Shown piece after piece: positions 43,160 through 53,569 of a stretch of 64,000 nucleotides of DNA. This DNA comes from Arenibacter sp. P308M17 (GTDB lineage Bacteria; Bacteroidota; Bacteroidia; Flavobacteriales; Flavobacteriaceae): NCBI RefSeq assembly GCF_003426735.1, contig NZ_QVON01000002.1, forward strand, positions 310,001-374,000, written 5' to 3'. Positions within the stretch are counted from its first letter, which is position 1. Each line of letters starts with the position of its first letter. Made by a program: the position numbers and the translations under genes. The notes below the pieces were generated by a model, which did not search any database, had not been told where the DNA came from, and saw only the letters and a list, made by a program, of their open reading frames with translations.

Positions 43160-45141
43160 TGAAACAGATATTGGGATTGATTTTATTGGTATTCAATTTT
43201 TTCTTGGGATTTTCCCAGTCGGATAATAATCCGGCCGTATGGACCTATGAAGTAGAAAAAATATCGGATACCGAGTACACGCTTGTCTTTAAGGCCAATA
43301 TTTACGAAGGTTGGCATATCTACTCCCAATTTACGGATGAAAATGGCTCCCTGCCCAGCGAATTTACATTTGAAAAAGCAGGGGAGGACTATGAATTGGT
43401 GGGGAGCACAACAGAAAGTGAAACCTTGACCGAGTATTCCGATATTTTTGAGGTAGACGAAACTTTCTTCAAAGAGAAGGCCGTCTTTACCCAGAGAATA
43501 AAATTACTGAATCCGGAAGTCGACCAAATTAGCGTTGAGTTGTTCTATCAAATCTGTAAGGAAGTCTGTATTCCAAAGGATGAAACATTCCATATTTCCC
43601 TTACCGGAGAGGAAATAGTTGTTGCAGAGCAACATGTGGACCAGCGTAGCCTGGATATGAGTGCTGCGCTAATGTTGGACCTAAAGAACAGGGAATTGTT
43701 GGTCAGCGGGGGCGATAAGGCGGTGAATGAAAAATCGGGCCTGTGGACCATTTTCGTTTTAGGCTTTTTGGGCGGACTAATTGCACTGCTGACACCATGT
43801 GTTTTTCCAATGATCCCTTTAACGGTTTCCTTCTTTACCAAACAGGGATCCAACAGGTCCAAAGGAATTGCCAATGCACTGCTTTATGGCTTTTTTATCG
43901 TATTGATTTATTTTCTTTTGAGTCTGCCCTTTCATTTGTTCGATTCCGTGGATTCCCAGATTTTGAATACCATTGCCACCAACGTATGGCTAAACCTATT
44001 TTTCTTCCTAATTTTTATATTCTTTGCCTTCTCCTTTTTCGGATATTATGAATTGACACTGCCCAGTTCTTGGGCCAATAAAATGGACTCGGCCTCTTCC
44101 AAAGTGGGAGGCGCATTTGGCATCTTTTTTATGGCGGTTACCCTGGCCATAGTATCCTTTTCATGTACCGGTCCCATTTTAGGGGGATTGTTGGGTAGTA
44201 CTGCTTTGGCGGAGGGGGATGTGGCCACCAACCTGACGATGGGGATGATCGGTTTCGGAGTGGCCCTGGCATTGCCCTTTGGTCTTTTTGCCCTGTTCCC
44301 TACCTGGCTCAATTCCCTGCCCAAATCTGGGGGATGGATGACAACGGTAAAGGTTGCCCTTGGTTTCTTGGAGTTGGTACTGGCGTTTAAATTTCTATCC
44401 AATGCCGATCTGGTAGGTAATTGGGGAATCTTTAAAAGGGAAATCTTCTTGGGGATTTGGATCTTGTTATTTGTTTTACTTTCCCTTTATTTATTTGGAA
44501 TATTAAGATTTCCACACGACGGACCAAAACAACGCCTGTCAACAGGAAGGAAGTTTGCGGCCGTCCTCAGTACCGCATTTTCCATTTACCTAATACTGGG
44601 GCTTTCAAAAATTACCGATTTAAAACTATTGAGCGGTTTCCCGCCACCCCAGTTTTATAGTATTTTTGAAACGGAAAGCGATTGTCCTTTGGGAATAGAA
44701 TGTTTTAAGGATTTTGATAAGGGACTGGCCCATGCCAAAAAGTTGAATAAACCGATATTGTTGGATTTTACGGGCTGGGCCTGTGTTAACTGTAGGAAAA
44801 TGGAGGAAACGGTTTGGAGCGAACCGGATATCTATCCCATCCTTAAGGACGAATATGTTTTGATATCGCTCTACATTGATGACAGAAAGGAATTGCCTGC
44901 CGAGGAACAATTCGATTTTAAATACGAATCCGGACGCGTAAAGACAATCAGCACCGTGGGCGAAAAATGGGGCACTTTCCAAACTTTGAATTTTAAGGCC
45001 GCCTCCCAACCCTATTATGTACTAATGTCCCCTGAACTGGAAATTTTGAATACGGCGGTTCAGTATACGGATAGGGACACTTATAAAGAGTGGCTAAAAA
45101 AAGGGGTGACCAATTTTAAGGAGCTGGGACAATTAAAATAA
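43159..45141 (+). CDS. dsbD: Thiol:disulfide interchange protein, DsbD family
   Basis: A 660-residue membrane protein that carries electrons from cytoplasmic thioredoxin to the periplasm. It has a signal peptide and an N-terminal periplasmic beta domain (about 20-170). The membrane part has eight helices, with the redox-active TPCVFPMIP in the first and SFSCTGPILG in the fourth, followed by further helices to about 485. The C-terminal thioredoxin domain carries ACVNC with C542 and C545. All cysteines needed for the electron relay are present. The start overlaps the tilS stop (TAATG). It supports cytochrome maturation and disulfide isomerisation in related bacteria. Confidence 0.94.
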   Translation: MKQILGLILLVFNFFLGFSQSDNNPAVWTYEVEKISDTEYTLVFKANIYEGWHIYSQFTDENGSLPSEFTFEKAGEDYELVGSTTESETLTEYSDIFEVDETFFKEKAVFTQRIKLLNPEVDQISVELFYQICKEVCIPKDETFHISLTGEEIVVAEQHVDQRSLDMSAALMLDLKNRELLVSGGDKAVNEKSGLWTIFVLGFLGGLIALLTPCVFPMIPLTVSFFTKQGSNRSKGIANALLYGFFIVLIYFLLSLPFHLFDSVDSQILNTIATNVWLNLFFFLIFIFFAFSFFGYYELTLPSSWANKMDSASSKVGGAFGIFFMAVTLAIVSFSCTGPILGGLLGSTALAEGDVATNLTMGMIGFGVALALPFGLFALFPTWLNSLPKSGGWMTTVKVALGFLELVLAFKFLSNADLVGNWGIFKREIFLGIWILLFVLLSLYLFGILRFPHDGPKQRLSTGRKFAAVLSTAFSIYLILGLSKITDLKLLSGFPPPQFYSIFETESDCPLGIECFKDFDKGLAHAKKLNKPILLDFTGWACVNCRKMEETVWSEPDIYPILKDEYVLISLYIDDRKELPAEEQFDFKYESGRVKTISTVGEKWGTFQTLNFKAASQPYYVLMSPELEILNTAVQYTDRDTYKEWLKKGVTNFKELGQLK

Positions 45142-45270
45142 GTAGGTCTGTTGAAGACATGAAGCAATTCGTCATTCAATACCTAATTTAATTACTGGAC
45201 TTTTATTGAACTGGGAATAAATACTACCATGAGGGGAAATGCAAAACTAGTGTTAAGTTAACCCTGAAAT

Positions 45271-45355
45271 GACTTCTCGACTGCCCGCCCGAATGGGCCA
45301 TTCGGTACGGGCGGGCGCTCGAAGTGACGATAGATTGTCTGGTCGAGCGGAGTCG
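45271..45355. repeat. GC-rich hairpin repeat between dsbD and the CocE-type gene
   Basis: Nested inverted repeats: ACTTCTCGA / TCGAAGT outside, GCCCGCCCG / CGGGCGGGC inside (45283-45291 with 45308-45316), and GAATGGGCCATTC at the loop. A second inverted pair, GGTCGAG...GTCGAGACC-like, follows to 45355. There is no T-run, so it is not a standard terminator. Much more GC-rich than its surroundings; likely a dispersed repetitive palindrome. Confidence 0.65.
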
Positions 45356-45401
45356 AGACCTGAATTTAATGACATAACATCCTTAACATAACACTAGTGC
45401 T

Positions 45402-47282
45402 ATGAACAAAATTTTAATCCTTTTATCGGCCATCATTCTATTATCGTGTGGAAGGACCGGAATCAAGACTTCCTCCAATACAAGCAATACCGAGATTGTT
45501 GATACTTATAATCCCAAGGATTTTTACAACAAAAAAGAGGTTGTTATTCCCATGCGTGACGGGAAAAAATTACATACCACCATTTATTCCCCCAAGGATA
45601 CTTCCAAAAAGTATCCCATTCTCATATCCAGAACGCCTTATAGTTGTAGGCCCTATGGCTCCAACGAATACAAGGCCCTGTTATCCCCCAATAGAAAAAT
45701 GATGAAGGAGGGAAATATTGTGGTGTACCAAGATGTTAGGGGCAGATGGAACAGTGAAGGGGTATATGACAATATGAGGGCGTATATCCCAAATAAAAAA
45801 GAAGGGGAAGTAGATGAGGCATCGGACACTTATGACACTATAGAATGGCTCATAAAGAATGTTGAAAACCACAACGGCAATGTAGGTATTTGGGGAATTT
45901 CCTATCCGGGTTTTTATGCCACCTATTCTTTATTGGATGCCCATCCCGCACTAAAGGCCGTGTCTCCCCAGGCTCCTATAGGGGACTTCTTTTTTGACGA
46001 TTTTCATCATAACGGAGCCTATTTGTTAAGCTATTGGAGAGCTACTGCCGTATTTGGATACATGAAAGAACGGCCTACTACAGAAGAATGGTATTCTTTT
46101 CCAGAATTGGGTACGGAAGACCAATATCAGTTTTTTTTGGATGCGGGTCCCTTGTCCAATTTGGATAGATATTATAAGGAGGACAATATCTTTTGGCAGC
46201 AGCTAAAAGAACACCCCAATTATGATGATTTCTGGCAGAAACGCGGAATAATTCAACATTTGAAAAATATTAAGCCTGCAGTTATGACCGTTGGCGGGTG
46301 GTTTGATGCTGAAGATCTTTATGGCCCCCTCAATACTTATGGGCATATAGAAAAAAACAGCTCCAATTACAACACTATTGTAATGGGGCCCTGGAGCCAT
46401 GGGGATTGGTCCAAGGAAACAAAACGCCAAGCCATTGGCAATGTCTATTTTGGGGATGACATTTCAAAATTCTATCAGGAAAATATAGAAACCCAATTTT
46501 TCAATCACTTCCTAAAAGGGGAGGGGGCCACCAATAATTTGCCAGAGGCCTATGTTTTTGATACGGGCGCAAAGGAATGGAAAACTTTTGATTCTTGGCC
46601 TCCCAAAAACACGGCCAAGCAAACCTATTCCCTGCAACGCAACCAACGTTTGGGACAAATGGCGACCAGGGAATACTCCTTTCAGGAATATATCAGCGAT
46701 CCCAAGAAACCTGTTCCTTATTCCGAGGATATAAAAATGGTATTTACCCCCCGTAAATTCATGACCGATGATCAGCGTTTTGCTGCCCGAAGACCGGATG
46801 TTTTAATATTTGAAACCGAACCCTTGGAAGAGCCACTTACCCTTGCCGGTGATATATTGGCCAAACTAAACGTTTCCACCACCGGTACGGATGCGGATTG
46901 GATCGTTAAGGTCATTGACGTATATCCGGCAGACCATAAGGATTATGAGGAGACCCAGGCCTATCTCAAGATGGGGAACTATCATCAAATGCTGCGCAGT
47001 GAGGTAATGCGCGGTAGATTTAGAAATGATTTTTCACAACCGGAACCCTTTGTACCTGGGGAGGTAACCCAAGTAAATATAGACCTTCAGGATGTTTTCC
47101 ACACCTTTAAAAAGGGCCATAAAATACAGGTGCAGATCCAAAGTACTATGTTTCCCTATATAGACATAAACCCTCAAACCTATGTAGATAATATTTTTTA
47201 TGCGAAACCTGAAGACTTTCAAAAACGGACACATCGTGTATACAATACCTCTTTAATAGAGTTTACCGTCCTAAAACCCTAA
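45402..47282 (+). CDS. CocE/NonD-family hydrolase (X-Pro dipeptidyl-peptidase-like), lipoprotein
   Basis: A 626-residue alpha/beta hydrolase with a lipoprotein signal (IILLSCGRT). Ser nucleophile is in GIWGISYPGFYATY, the acid in GGWFDAEDLYGPL and the His in GPWSHGDW, giving a complete catalytic triad. The C-terminal ~200 residues form a jelly-roll domain (LTLAGDILAKLNVSTTGTDADW, the X-Pro peptidase C-domain). Relatives hydrolyse cocaine, alpha-amino acid esters, glutaryl-cephalosporins or N-terminal dipeptides, so the substrate class is an ester or amide with an acyl or amino-acyl group. It sits 92 bp before a penicillin acylase gene in the same direction. Confidence 0.9.
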   Translation: MNKILILLSAIILLSCGRTGIKTSSNTSNTEIVDTYNPKDFYNKKEVVIPMRDGKKLHTTIYSPKDTSKKYPILISRTPYSCRPYGSNEYKALLSPNRKMMKEGNIVVYQDVRGRWNSEGVYDNMRAYIPNKKEGEVDEASDTYDTIEWLIKNVENHNGNVGIWGISYPGFYATYSLLDAHPALKAVSPQAPIGDFFFDDFHHNGAYLLSYWRATAVFGYMKERPTTEEWYSFPELGTEDQYQFFLDAGPLSNLDRYYKEDNIFWQQLKEHPNYDDFWQKRGIIQHLKNIKPAVMTVGGWFDAEDLYGPLNTYGHIEKNSSNYNTIVMGPWSHGDWSKETKRQAIGNVYFGDDISKFYQENIETQFFNHFLKGEGATNNLPEAYVFDTGAKEWKTFDSWPPKNTAKQTYSLQRNQRLGQMATREYSFQEYISDPKKPVPYSEDIKMVFTPRKFMTDDQRFAARRPDVLIFETEPLEEPLTLAGDILAKLNVSTTGTDADWIVKVIDVYPADHKDYEETQAYLKMGNYHQMLRSEVMRGRFRNDFSQPEPFVPGEVTQVNIDLQDVFHTFKKGHKIQVQIQSTMFPYIDINPQTYVDNIFYAKPEDFQKRTHRVYNTSLIEFTVLKP

Positions 47283-47374
47283 AAATATTTCAGTATTAAC
47301 ACGATTATGGTACTCCCAGGAGGTACTTTTTTTATATCCTAAATTGCTATATCTTTAAGCTAAAACCAATACGG

Positions 47375-49771
47375 GTGAAAGTAATTAAAAGGCTGCTCTG
47401 GATAGTTTTGGGTGTTATCGCAATATTGGGGTCGAGTAGTGCCGTTTACATTTATACCCATACCCCTGAGTATGTGGGTACCATTAAAACAAAAAAATTA
47501 AATAATAAGGTAGACGTTTATTTTGACACTTATGGAATACCCCATATCTATGCCAAAGAGGAAGAAGATGCCCTAAGGGTATTGGGTTACGTCCATGCCC
47601 AGGACAGGTTGTGGCAGATGGAGCTGCTCCGTAGAATAGCAAAAGGCGGGCTTTCGGAGGTGTTTGGTGAAGAGATGCTGAAAACGGACAAATTCTTTCT
47701 GTCCTTGGGTATAGATGATGCTTCAGAACAAACAATTGGGAAAGTTTCAAAAAACAGTCCCATGGTGAAACTTTCCCAGGCATATTTGGATGGAATAAAT
47801 CAATTTATTACTGAAGGGCCTACCCCCATAGAATTCCATCTTACCGGTTTAAAAAAAACACCATTTACCCTTAAGGATGTATATAATACTGTAGGTTATA
47901 TGGCCTTTAGTTTTGCCATGGCCCATAAAACCGATCCCTTGCTCACCAACATCAAGGACAAACTGGGGCCGGCCTATTTAATGGATTTGGAAATAGGTAC
48001 CAACCCTAAAAGCACATTGATAAAAAACTACAGGCCCATTATTCGCGATTCCCTTAAAAATGGGATAGCCGGCCTAGTTTCAGAAGTATTGAAAGATCTT
48101 CCCGTTCCTCAGTTCGAAGGGAGCAATAGTTGGGTAATAGCTCCCAATAAGACCAAGAACGGTAAAGTTATCTTGGCCAACGACCCCCATATTGGTTTTG
48201 CCCAACCCTCGGTATGGTATGAAGCCCATGTAAATGCCCCAAACTACGAAAAATATGGATATCATTTAGCGGGGGTGCCATTCCCCTTATTGGGGCATGA
48301 TAGAAAATTGGCATACGGACTAACCATGTTCGAGAACGATGATATCGATTTTTACTATGAAGAGGAAAATCCAAAGGATCCCAGTGTCTACAGAACTTCT
48401 ACGGGGTGGAAAAAATATGAACTGATAACCAAAACTATAAAAGTAAAAGGGGAGGATGACCATAGTTTTACCTTTAAGAGGACCCATCATGGTCCCATTC
48501 TCAACGGAATTGCCGATCAAGTAGCGGACAAGCGCCCCATAGCCATGTCCTGGATCTATACACAATTGGAAAATAAGGTCATGGATGCCCTATACAACAT
48601 GTCGCACGCCCAAAACTTGTCGGAATTCAAAGAAGCCCTTCTAGATATACATGCCCCGGGTTTAAACATCATGTATGGGGATGCCATGGGTAATGTAGCA
48701 TGGTTTGCAACGGCCAAACTATACCAAATGCCGGATAGTCTCAATACCAAATTTATTTTGGACGGAAGCAGGGGCAAGGATGAACGCGTTCGTTTTTTGG
48801 ATTTTACAGAAAATCCCATGGCGATCAATCCCCCTTGGAACTATGTGTATTCTGCCAACAATCAGCCCGATTCCATCAATGGGAAATTTTACCCTGGCTA
48901 TTATTTGCCCGAGAATAGGGCGAAAAGGATAGTAGCACTTTTAGCACCTAAAAATGACTGGGATAGGGCTGCGGTAGAGGCAATGATATTGGATGTTACT
49001 TCGGGTGTAAATGCCAAAGTGGTAACCAATTTGGCCAAAAGTATGGAAGTAAAGGATATGACGCAGGCACAGATCAACGTCCTGGACCAAATGAATGTAT
49101 GGGACGGTAACAACCAATTGCTACAAATAGAACCTACCGTTTATCACCGCTGGATCTATTTCTTGCTTAAGAATACGTTTGAGGATGAATTGGGAACCCA
49201 AATGTTCCAGCAATTTTTGGACACCCATTTCCACAAAAGGTTAATAGCCCCAATGGTGGCAAAAGATAAATCGGTTTGGTGGGACGATGTTGGCACCAAG
49301 GATAGCGTAGAGACAAAATCCGAAAGGATAAACCTCTCCTTCAGACAAGCCTTTCGGTCGTTGGAAGAAGATTTTGGCACCGACCCAAGCCAATGGACCT
49401 GGAACAAGGTACACACCTTGGAACATGGGCACCCACTAGGGCAGGTAAAGCTACTTAGACCGTTTTTTAATGTGGGGCCATTCCCTGTTTCGGGAACTAG
49501 GGAAGTTATCAACAATATGTACTTTAAATATGATGATACGGGCTTATACCCAACTACTTCCGGCCCCTCTACAAGACGGGTAATCGACTTTTCCGACATC
49601 GAAAATAGCAGCAGTATCCTTCCAACAGGCCAGTCCGGAAATCCTTTCAGCGAACATTATGAAGATCAGGCCGAAATGTACATCCAGGGCAAATTTCGAA
49701 AAATGATGATGAACAAGGAGGAAATCGTTAAAACCCACGAATCCTTATTGATCTTTGAACCTAGTAAGTAG
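47375..49771 (+). CDS. Penicillin acylase-family protein (N-terminal nucleophile hydrolase)
   Basis: A 798-residue Ntn-hydrolase precursor. The N-terminus has a signal or anchor helix (about 5-28). The alpha chain follows, then the processing site before S250 in FEGSNSW; S250 becomes the N-terminal catalytic Ser of the beta chain after self-cleavage. ANDPHIGF and the later MYGDAMGNVAWFATAK and YVYSANNQP segments are typical. Family members split N-acyl amides such as penicillins or acyl-homoserine lactones. The start is GTG, the family N-terminus beginning there. It follows the CocE-type gene, so both may process the same kind of acylated substrate in the periplasm. Confidence 0.92.
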   Translation: MKVIKRLLWIVLGVIAILGSSSAVYIYTHTPEYVGTIKTKKLNNKVDVYFDTYGIPHIYAKEEEDALRVLGYVHAQDRLWQMELLRRIAKGGLSEVFGEEMLKTDKFFLSLGIDDASEQTIGKVSKNSPMVKLSQAYLDGINQFITEGPTPIEFHLTGLKKTPFTLKDVYNTVGYMAFSFAMAHKTDPLLTNIKDKLGPAYLMDLEIGTNPKSTLIKNYRPIIRDSLKNGIAGLVSEVLKDLPVPQFEGSNSWVIAPNKTKNGKVILANDPHIGFAQPSVWYEAHVNAPNYEKYGYHLAGVPFPLLGHDRKLAYGLTMFENDDIDFYYEEENPKDPSVYRTSTGWKKYELITKTIKVKGEDDHSFTFKRTHHGPILNGIADQVADKRPIAMSWIYTQLENKVMDALYNMSHAQNLSEFKEALLDIHAPGLNIMYGDAMGNVAWFATAKLYQMPDSLNTKFILDGSRGKDERVRFLDFTENPMAINPPWNYVYSANNQPDSINGKFYPGYYLPENRAKRIVALLAPKNDWDRAAVEAMILDVTSGVNAKVVTNLAKSMEVKDMTQAQINVLDQMNVWDGNNQLLQIEPTVYHRWIYFLLKNTFEDELGTQMFQQFLDTHFHKRLIAPMVAKDKSVWWDDVGTKDSVETKSERINLSFRQAFRSLEEDFGTDPSQWTWNKVHTLEHGHPLGQVKLLRPFFNVGPFPVSGTREVINNMYFKYDDTGLYPTTSGPSTRRVIDFSDIENSSSILPTGQSGNPFSEHYEDQAEMYIQGKFRKMMMNKEEIVKTHESLLIFEPSK

Positions 49772-49784
49772 ATTATTATCCTAT

Positions 49785-50087
49785 AGTTGGAAGGTTCAAG
49801 GTTCAAAGTTTAAGGTTTAAGGTTTGAAGTTTGTGGTTCCTAGTTTCTGGTTTCAGTCCGAACATCTAAAATCTCATTTCTAGAATCTAGCATCTAGTCT
49901 AACTGTGTGGCTTCGACTTCGCTCAGCCACCAAATAGGTGGCAGATTCACAATTAACGGTTTTAACCTAATAAAAGCTCCTTCCACTGGAAAGGGGAAGG
50001 TGGCTTCGACGGAGGAGAAGACGGAAGGGGTGGAAGGTTCAAGGTTTGAAAGTTTAAAGTTACAAGGTTCAAAGTTTGTGGAAAGGT
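49785..50087. repeat. Low-complexity region of GGTTCAA/AGTTTAA-type repeats
   Basis: Two blocks (about 49790-49850 and 50030-50087) are built from 7-8 bp variants of AAGGTTCAA and AAAGTTTAA. Between them lies sequence with GTGGCTTCGAC repeated twice. No gene is supported; open frames here only follow the repeats. It separates convergent penicillin acylase and comM genes and shows no clear terminator. Confidence 0.65.
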
Positions 50088-51623
50088 TTACCCTAACCAA
50101 CCTTCACGGTCAAGGCTTCTGTACTGTATGGCTTCGCCGATGTGATTTCCATTAATATTTGCTGCATTTTCCAAATCGGCGATCGTTCTTGCCACTTTCA
50201 GGATCCTGTCGTAAGCCCTGGCGGAGAGGTTTAAACGCTCCATGGCATTTTTTAACAGTGTTTTGGAAGCATCATCCAATTGGCAATACTTTCTTATGTG
50301 TTTGGTATTCATTTGGGCATTGTAATGTATATTTTCCATTTCCATAAAGCGTTGAGTCTGAATTTCCCTAGCGGCGGTAACCCGCTTCCTTATTTCCACA
50401 CTGCTTTCCCCTTTGCGTTCCTCGGATAATTTTTCAAATGGTACCGGGGTTACTTCAATGTGGATATCTATTCTGTCCAGCAATGGCCCCGAAATTTTAC
50501 TCAAATAACGCTGCATCTCTGCAGGAGAAGAGGTTACCGGGGCATCCGGATCGTTAAAATAACCTCCGGGACTGGGATTCATACTGGCTACCAACATAAA
50601 ACTACTGGGGTAGGTTACCGTAAACCGTGCCCTGGAAATGGTTACTTCCCGGTCTTCCAAGGGTTGGCGCATTACTTCCAGTACGCCCCGCTTAAATTCC
50701 GGTAGTTCGTCCAAAAACAAGACTCCGTTATGGGATAGGGAAATCTCCCCTGGTTGGGGATAGGCACCCCCGCCTACAAGGGCGACATCCGATATGGTAT
50801 GATGTGGACTTCGGAACGGTCTTTGGTTCATAAGTCCCATATTTTTGATCTTTCCTACTACAGAGTGAATTTTGGTGGTCTCCAAGGCTTCGTGCAAGGT
50901 CATAGGGGGTAAAATAGAAGGTAGGCGTTTGGCCAACATGGTCTTTCCTGCACCGGGGGGACCTATCAGGATTATATTGTGACCCCCGGCAGCGGCGATT
51001 TCCATGCAGCGCTTTATGCTTTCCTGTCCTTTTACATCCGAAAAATCGAACTCGGGAAAATCCAGGCTTTTGTAAAATTCCTCTTTTGTGTCTATGATAG
51101 TCTGCTGTAAAGGGATGCCTTTATCAAAGAAGTCCATCACCTCTTTTATATTATCTATACCATATACTTCCAAGTCATCCACTATAGCGGCCTCCCTAGC
51201 ATTTTCATTCGGTAAAATAAACCCTTTGAATCCCTCCTCCATAGCTTTGATGGCTATGGGCAAGGCTCCTTTTATAGACTGTAAACTTCCATCCAGGGAA
51301 AGCTCGCCCATAACAATATATTTTTCTATGGATTCCGATTTAATTTGACCTGAGGCGGCTAGGATACCCAGAGCCAAGGTTAGGTCGTAGGCCGAACCCT
51401 CTTTGCGAAGATCGGCAGGTGCCATATTAATGGTGATTTTTTTTCCAGGTATTTTGTAGCCGTTGTTCTGGAGTGCTGCCGCTATACGATAATTGCTTTC
51501 CTTTATGGCATTATCTGGCAAACCTACTAAATGGTATCCGATGCCTTTGTCTATATTCACTTCTACGGTAATGGTGGTAGCTTCTACCCCAAAAACCGCA
51601 CTACCATAAACTTTTGTAAGCAT
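50088..51623 (-). CDS. comM: ComM/YifB-family Mg-chelatase-like AAA+ ATPase
   Basis: A 511-residue protein. The N-terminal domain (about 1-170, MLTKVYGSAVFGVEATTITVEVNI...) is the Lon-substrate-like fold of the family. The AAA+ Mg-chelatase domain has Walker A IGPPGAGKTMLAKRLP, the IHSVVG loop, RPFRSPHHTISDVALVGGG, Walker B GVLFLDELPEF, and MNPSPGGY. The C-terminal helix bundle (RAYDRILKVARTIADLEN) is conserved. ComM is a helicase that promotes branch migration during natural transformation. All motifs are complete. It is a single gene. Confidence 0.95.
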   Translation of the reverse strand: MLTKVYGSAVFGVEATTITVEVNIDKGIGYHLVGLPDNAIKESNYRIAAALQNNGYKIPGKKITINMAPADLRKEGSAYDLTLALGILAASGQIKSESIEKYIVMGELSLDGSLQSIKGALPIAIKAMEEGFKGFILPNENAREAAIVDDLEVYGIDNIKEVMDFFDKGIPLQQTIIDTKEEFYKSLDFPEFDFSDVKGQESIKRCMEIAAAGGHNIILIGPPGAGKTMLAKRLPSILPPMTLHEALETTKIHSVVGKIKNMGLMNQRPFRSPHHTISDVALVGGGAYPQPGEISLSHNGVLFLDELPEFKRGVLEVMRQPLEDREVTISRARFTVTYPSSFMLVASMNPSPGGYFNDPDAPVTSSPAEMQRYLSKISGPLLDRIDIHIEVTPVPFEKLSEERKGESSVEIRKRVTAAREIQTQRFMEMENIHYNAQMNTKHIRKYCQLDDASKTLLKNAMERLNLSARAYDRILKVARTIADLENAANINGNHIGEAIQYRSLDREGWLG

Positions 51624-51798
51624 TTACTTGTTATTTTTCTAAAAATAAACAAATAAATTAAATTTTCGGGGGTTGATTGGGTTTAGATGTTGGATGTTGG
51701 ATGTTAGAATTGGGATATTAGACAATTAGATGCTAGATACATATTTCAACTTTACAACTTTATAACATTATAACTTTCAACATTAAACTATGAACCAC

Positions 51799-53109
51799 TT
51801 ATTCCAAATCTAGCTGTACAAGGTGAGTAGCAGTATTCAGTTGGTTATAAGGTGAGGGTTGTCCATAAATTTCCTTTACTATGGCATACAGGTCCGGAAT
51901 TACAGTTTTGGCAATGTTACTGTTATTGCTCAATAGTACACAGATCCCCAGATCGGCTTCCGGATAAATAGCAATTTCATTCCTATAATCATTGACACTT
52001 CCCCCATGATGCCAAATGGTTCTTTCTTGGTCGGAGTCCTTCTCCATAAATTTATGTATTCTCCAACCATAGCCATAAAAAGACGATTTGTGTCCTGGCC
52101 AATGTTGGTAATACTTGCTTTCCCCTTTAATTTCTATAAAGGGGGAAAAAGTTTCTGCAAGGGCGGAATTGCTCATTAATTCGGGATTGTGTCCTAGTAA
52201 AAACCGCATCCATTTGGCCATATCATCAGGGCTGGCACTAATCCCCCCAGCTGCAATGGCGTTGTAATAATTGTTTGTAAGAGGCAATGTTCTCCAGCCG
52301 TTTCCTCTTTTGGAGTGTGGCATGGCCACATTTTCCATATGTGCCAAGGTTTCAAAATCCATGGTGGTGGAACACATGCCCAATGGATTAAAAAAGGTGT
52401 TGGTCAATACCTCACTTATCTCCTGCCCGGTTGCTTTGAGTATCATTTCACCACAAAGGGCAAACATGGCATTTTGGTAGCTGTACATGGCTCCTGGTTC
52501 ACTTATAGGGGTAATTTCCTTAAAACGTTGGGCAATATCCTTTAGTGGAAGTCCAGCTTCAACAAGATTGGTATAACTATGGTAAGGTGTTCCCGCAGTG
52601 TGCGATAATATATTGGCCAGAGTAATTCTATTCGTATTGTCCCTATCACCAAATTTAAATTCCGGTATAAAATCGCTTACCTTATCTTCCCAATGTAATT
52701 TGCCCTCATCCTTTAATTCTGCAACCAATACCCCCGCAAATCCTTTGGAAAGGGATCCCAACCTGAAAATAGTCCCCCCATCCACAAGCGCATTGTGATT
52801 GGCACTTCTTTTTCCATAACCATCCGAAATTATAATGGAATCATCCTTTACAATACTCACTCCGGCACCTACAATATCCCCTGCTATTATAGCTTTATCA
52901 AAATAGGCATTAATGGCTACTTTTAATTCATCTTGATGCCTTTTGTAAAGAAGTTTCTCTTTAGTGATCAGAACGTTCTTTAAATGATCCATATTTGTAA
53001 CTGCCACTTGTGATTCTGGATCGGTGGCCGACTTAAAAGCATTTAAAACAAGGGTTACCAGGGTAAGGATTAAAAGCGAAATTCCGATTAAGATTTTGCT
53101 TCTCTTCAT
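51799..53109 (-). CDS. Serine hydrolase, class C beta-lactamase fold
   Basis: A 436-residue protein anchored or exported by an N-terminal hydrophobic segment (about 7-27). The beta-lactamase/DD-peptidase motifs are all present: S-x-x-K in GSLSKGF, Y-x-N in YSYQNAMFALCGEM, and H-x-G in WHHGGSVNDY. Members of this family include esterases, D-amino-acid peptidases and penicillin-binding proteins as well as beta-lactamases, so activity toward antibiotics cannot be assumed. It is a single gene with no regulator such as AmpR beside it. Confidence 0.9.
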   Translation of the reverse strand: MKRSKILIGISLLILTLVTLVLNAFKSATDPESQVAVTNMDHLKNVLITKEKLLYKRHQDELKVAINAYFDKAIIAGDIVGAGVSIVKDDSIIISDGYGKRSANHNALVDGGTIFRLGSLSKGFAGVLVAELKDEGKLHWEDKVSDFIPEFKFGDRDNTNRITLANILSHTAGTPYHSYTNLVEAGLPLKDIAQRFKEITPISEPGAMYSYQNAMFALCGEMILKATGQEISEVLTNTFFNPLGMCSTTMDFETLAHMENVAMPHSKRGNGWRTLPLTNNYYNAIAAGGISASPDDMAKWMRFLLGHNPELMSNSALAETFSPFIEIKGESKYYQHWPGHKSSFYGYGWRIHKFMEKDSDQERTIWHHGGSVNDYRNEIAIYPEADLGICVLLSNNSNIAKTVIPDLYAIVKEIYGQPSPYNQLNTATHLVQLDLE

Positions 53110-53380
53110 AAGGGGAGTACTTTTTTAATTTAAAACTTGCTAAATATAGGATGATATACTTAAATAACGGCCGAAATACACCGTTTCTTATTTACATCCT
53201 TGTTTTTTAACACTTAAATTAAACTAGTATCCAGCTAATGGCGCTTACTAAGAACAAAAGACATTTCGATTTCATTTTTGGCACGAGCGTGACGATCGCT
53301 CCAACTAGGAATTGGGTATGCGATATGGGGGCTTAACCTTGGCTTGCCAACGCTTTCACCTCTATTATGTGCAAACTAAA

Positions 53381-53569
53381 TCAGGACGTTAGCACATAAA
53401 TGGCCCACGCCAAGCAAAAGGCGCAATAGAGATAAAATAAAAATTCGTTCAATGTAGTATTTTCCTTCATAATATTGGGTTTACAAATAAAACCCAAAAA
53501 TCCAAGGAAAAGGATTATAGTTCCTATGTATGGAACAAAATTTCGATGACCCGACCCCAATTCGGACAA
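53381..53569 (-). CDS. Possible small membrane protein
   Basis: A 62-residue frame with two predicted membrane helices (VPYIGTIILFLGFLGFICK and FLFYLYCAFCLAWAIYVL). No family is recognised, and there is no supporting neighbour. The hydrophobic pattern argues for a real two-helix protein, but the frame is short and could be chance. The stop lies close to the transcript direction of nothing else, so it would need its own promoter, which I cannot see. Confidence 0.3.
   Translation of the reverse strand: MSELGSGHRNFVPYIGTIILFLGFLGFICKPNIMKENTTLNEFLFYLYCAFCLAWAIYVLTS

Noticed and set aside
45283-45316. GC-rich hairpin as a terminator for dsbD
   Set aside because: No T-run follows, and nested palindromes point to a repeat element.
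49907-50155. An open frame of 82 codons between penicillin acylase and comM
   Set aside because: It is built from the low-complexity repeats of this region and overlaps the 3' end of comM.
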